DNA from: an uncultured Pelagibacteraceae bacterium
Lineage (GTDB): Bacteria > Pseudomonadota > Alphaproteobacteria > Pelagibacterales > Pelagibacteraceae
Assembly: GCA_902586495.1 (NCBI GenBank)
Contig: CACIHQ010000001.1
Coordinates: 51,296 to 115,295 of the forward strand
DNA: 64,000 nucleotides
Reading direction: 5' to 3'
A program made the translations under genes and the position numbers. The notes under the pieces were generated by a model that was not told the DNA's origin, did no database searches, and saw only the letters and a program-made list of their open reading frames with translations. Shown here one piece after another: positions 62,804 through 64,000 of this stretch. How positions within the stretch are numbered: the stretch's first letter is position 1; each line of letters opens with the position of its first letter.

Positions 62804-63895
62804 TGGACTTTAAATATATAGATTTTAAAAAAGATATTGAAAAAATAAATCAAAGAGTAAAGGAGTATCTTTGAAAAGAATGATATTTATATAAAATTAA
62901 AAGATCATAATAAAAAACTTCTTGATCCAAATTTTTGGAAAGATAAATCGAAATCTCAAAGAATTATTAAAGAAAAAAAATTATATGAAGATTTGGTAAC
63001 TTCTTATGAAAAATCAATTTTAGAATTAAATGATTTTGATGAATTAAATAAGATAGCATCAGATGAAAAAAACATTAATGTTCAAAATGAATTATTAAAA
63101 AATATTAAAGATTTAAGAGAGTTGGTAAAAAAAAATGAAATTAAATGTTTTTTGTCTAATGAAGCAGATTCACTTAATTGTTATATAGAGATCCACGCTG
63201 GTGCAGGAGGAACTGAAAGTCAAGACTGGGCAGAGATGTTAAGAAGAATGTATTTAAAATGGTCTGTTCAAAAAAAATTTAAATCAAATTTGATTAGTGA
63301 ACACAAAGGTGATGAGGCGGGAATAAAATCATCGACAATTAGTATTGAGGGCGATTATGTTTTTGGTTGGCTTAAAAAAGAGTCAGGAATTCATAGATTG
63401 GTGAGAATTTCACCATTTGATTCTGGCTCAAGGAGGCATACAAGTTTTGCTAGCATCTGGGTTTATCCTGTTGTAGATGAAAACATTAATATCGAAATAT
63501 TGGACAAAGATCTAAGAATTGATACTTATCGTTCTAGCGGTGCAGGAGGACAACACGTAAATACTACTGATAGTGCAGTTAGAATTACCCACTTACCTAC
63601 AAAAATTGTCGTACAGTGTCAGAATGAGAGATCTCAACATAAAAATAAGGAAACCTGTCTCAATATGCTAAAGGCAAGACTCTATGATTTTGAAATTAAA
63701 AAGAAAGAAAAACAAAATCAAAGTAATGAGCTCACAAAATCGGAAATAGGATGGGGTCATCAAATTAGATCCTATGTTTTACAACCATATAGACTTGTTA
63801 AAGATAATAGGTCAAATCACGAAAGTTCAGATCCAGATAAAGTATTAAATGGCGATATTGATCAATTTTTAGAGAAATCACTGTACCAAAATTAA
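62803..63895 (+). CDS. prfB: Peptide chain release factor 2, with programmed +1 frameshift
   Basis: RF2 ends translation at UGA and UAA. Zero-frame translation begins at the ATG at 62803 (TAATG with the preceding stop) and runs 23 sense codons to the in-frame UGA at 62872-62874; a +1 shift then continues from 62873 to 63895, giving about 363 residues. The sequence includes AGAGGTESQDWAEMLRRMY, the SPF tripeptide in RISPFDSGSRRHTSFA that reads the stop codon, and the GGQ peptidyl hydrolysis motif in SSGAGGQHVNTTDS. The shift site follows the classic autoregulatory design. Confidence 0.95.
62861..62875 (+). other. Programmed +1 ribosomal frameshift site of prfB
   Basis: An internal AGGAG (62861-62865) is followed after TAT, three bases, by CTT TGA. 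The ribosome stalls at the UGA when RF2 is low, slips from CUU to UUU and continues in the +1 frame with GAA. The arrangement matches the E. coli prfB site except that the base after TGA is A rather than C. Confidence 0.93.
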
Positions 63896-64000
63896 TGAAA
63901 ATATTTTTAAAAATCATATTAATACTTACTTTTATCATAGTTGCATTTATTGGTTATTTTAGTTTAGTAGGTATCAAAACAAATAAGTTCAATACACAGA
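63895..64000 (+). CDS. Start of a membrane-anchored protein (truncated by window edge)
   Basis: An open frame begins with the ATG that overlaps the prfB stop (TAATG) and runs to the window end, giving 35 codons. The visible part has a basic start (MKIFLK) and a hydrophobic segment (about residues 5-28), so it is a signal anchor or signal peptide. The family cannot be recognised from this fragment. It is probably cotranscribed with mrcA and prfB. Confidence 0.6.
   Translation, partial: MKIFLKIILILTFIIVAFIGYFSLVGIKTNKFNTQ

Noticed and set aside
62993..63895. prfB starting at a TTG at 62993 as a shortened RF2
   Set aside because: The zero-frame ATG at 62803, the AGGAG-TAT-CTT-TGA site and the in-frame +1 continuation from 62873 give a complete RF2, so the short frame is only the post-shift part.
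1..64000. tRNA or rRNA genes, CRISPR arrays, insertion sequences, prophage or integrase genes
   Set aside because: I scanned for T-loop GGTTCGA-type signals, regular spaced repeats and transposase or integrase motifs among the proteins and saw none. A short or divergent tRNA could still be missed by eye.

Overview
The window looks like the chromosome of a SAR11-type (Pelagibacterales) marine alphaproteobacterium. The reasons are the very AT-rich sequence (roughly 70% A+T by eye), extreme compaction (most neighbouring genes overlap or lie within about 30 bp, with many TAATG stop/start junctions and convergent genes that share stop codons), Lys/Asn/Ile-rich proteins, and a tandem glycine riboswitch in front of gcvT. 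It also carries alphaproteobacterial hallmarks: an NDUFA12-like complex I subunit, a DUF2155 protein, and accCB-aroQ. No insertion sequences, prophage, CRISPR array, rRNA or tRNA genes were recognised, and no gene-free stretch exceeds 300 bp. Taxonomy and all functions are inferred from the sequence alone.

Layout. 1-6.7 kb: a DctP-DctQ-DctM TRAP transporter, a TPR protein, a 5-oxoprolinase set (pxpA divergent from pxpBC) and a DMT exporter. 6.7-11.2 kb: tandem glycine riboswitch and gcvT-gcvH-gcvP (glycine cleavage). 11.2-16.2 kb: a lipid-modification cluster (FAD amine-oxidase-like protein, DUF1365, cyclopropane-fatty-acid-synthase-type methyltransferase, DUF3833 lipoprotein, SDR, TspO) resembling photooxidative-stress/furan-fatty-acid clusters of other alphaproteobacteria. 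16.2-26 kb: accessory metabolism (FOXRED1-like oxidoreductase, SelO, exported MsrA, NAD-formate dehydrogenase, HPP protein, SufU/IscU-like scaffold, DMT transporter, glycine-amidinotransferase-like enzyme, a charged coiled-coil protein, an MFS transporter).

26-36.7 kb, all on the minus strand: rpsF-rpsR-rplI-dnaB, an RND/MMPL transporter, cvpA-purF, an HD-domain protein, gshA-gshB and a DMT transporter. 36.7-39.4 kb: fabD-fabG-acpP-gmk. 39.3-46.7 kb, minus strand: lptF-lptG-lptD-surA-pdxA-rsmA (LPS export, outer-membrane biogenesis, vitamin B6, ribosome maturation). 46.7-53.7 kb: pepA, ndk, purN-purM, a DUF2066 protein, an Hda-like protein, aspS. 53.7-58.6 kb: an orphan NrdJ C-terminal-domain protein, NDUFA12-like, DUF2155, accC-accB-aroQ, thiS-thiG. 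58.6-64 kb: RNase E/G, PBP1A, prfB with a programmed +1 frameshift, and the start of a membrane-anchored protein cut by the window edge.

The most noteworthy observations are: a 12-bp perfect extended P1 helix of the second glycine aptamer that includes the gcvT start codon; an RNase E lacking the usual zinc-link cysteines; a free-standing C-terminal domain of B12-dependent ribonucleotide reductase with no catalytic partner here; the lipid-modification cluster; and a TRAP transporter beside 5-oxoprolinase genes. No wholly new multi-gene system could be demonstrated.
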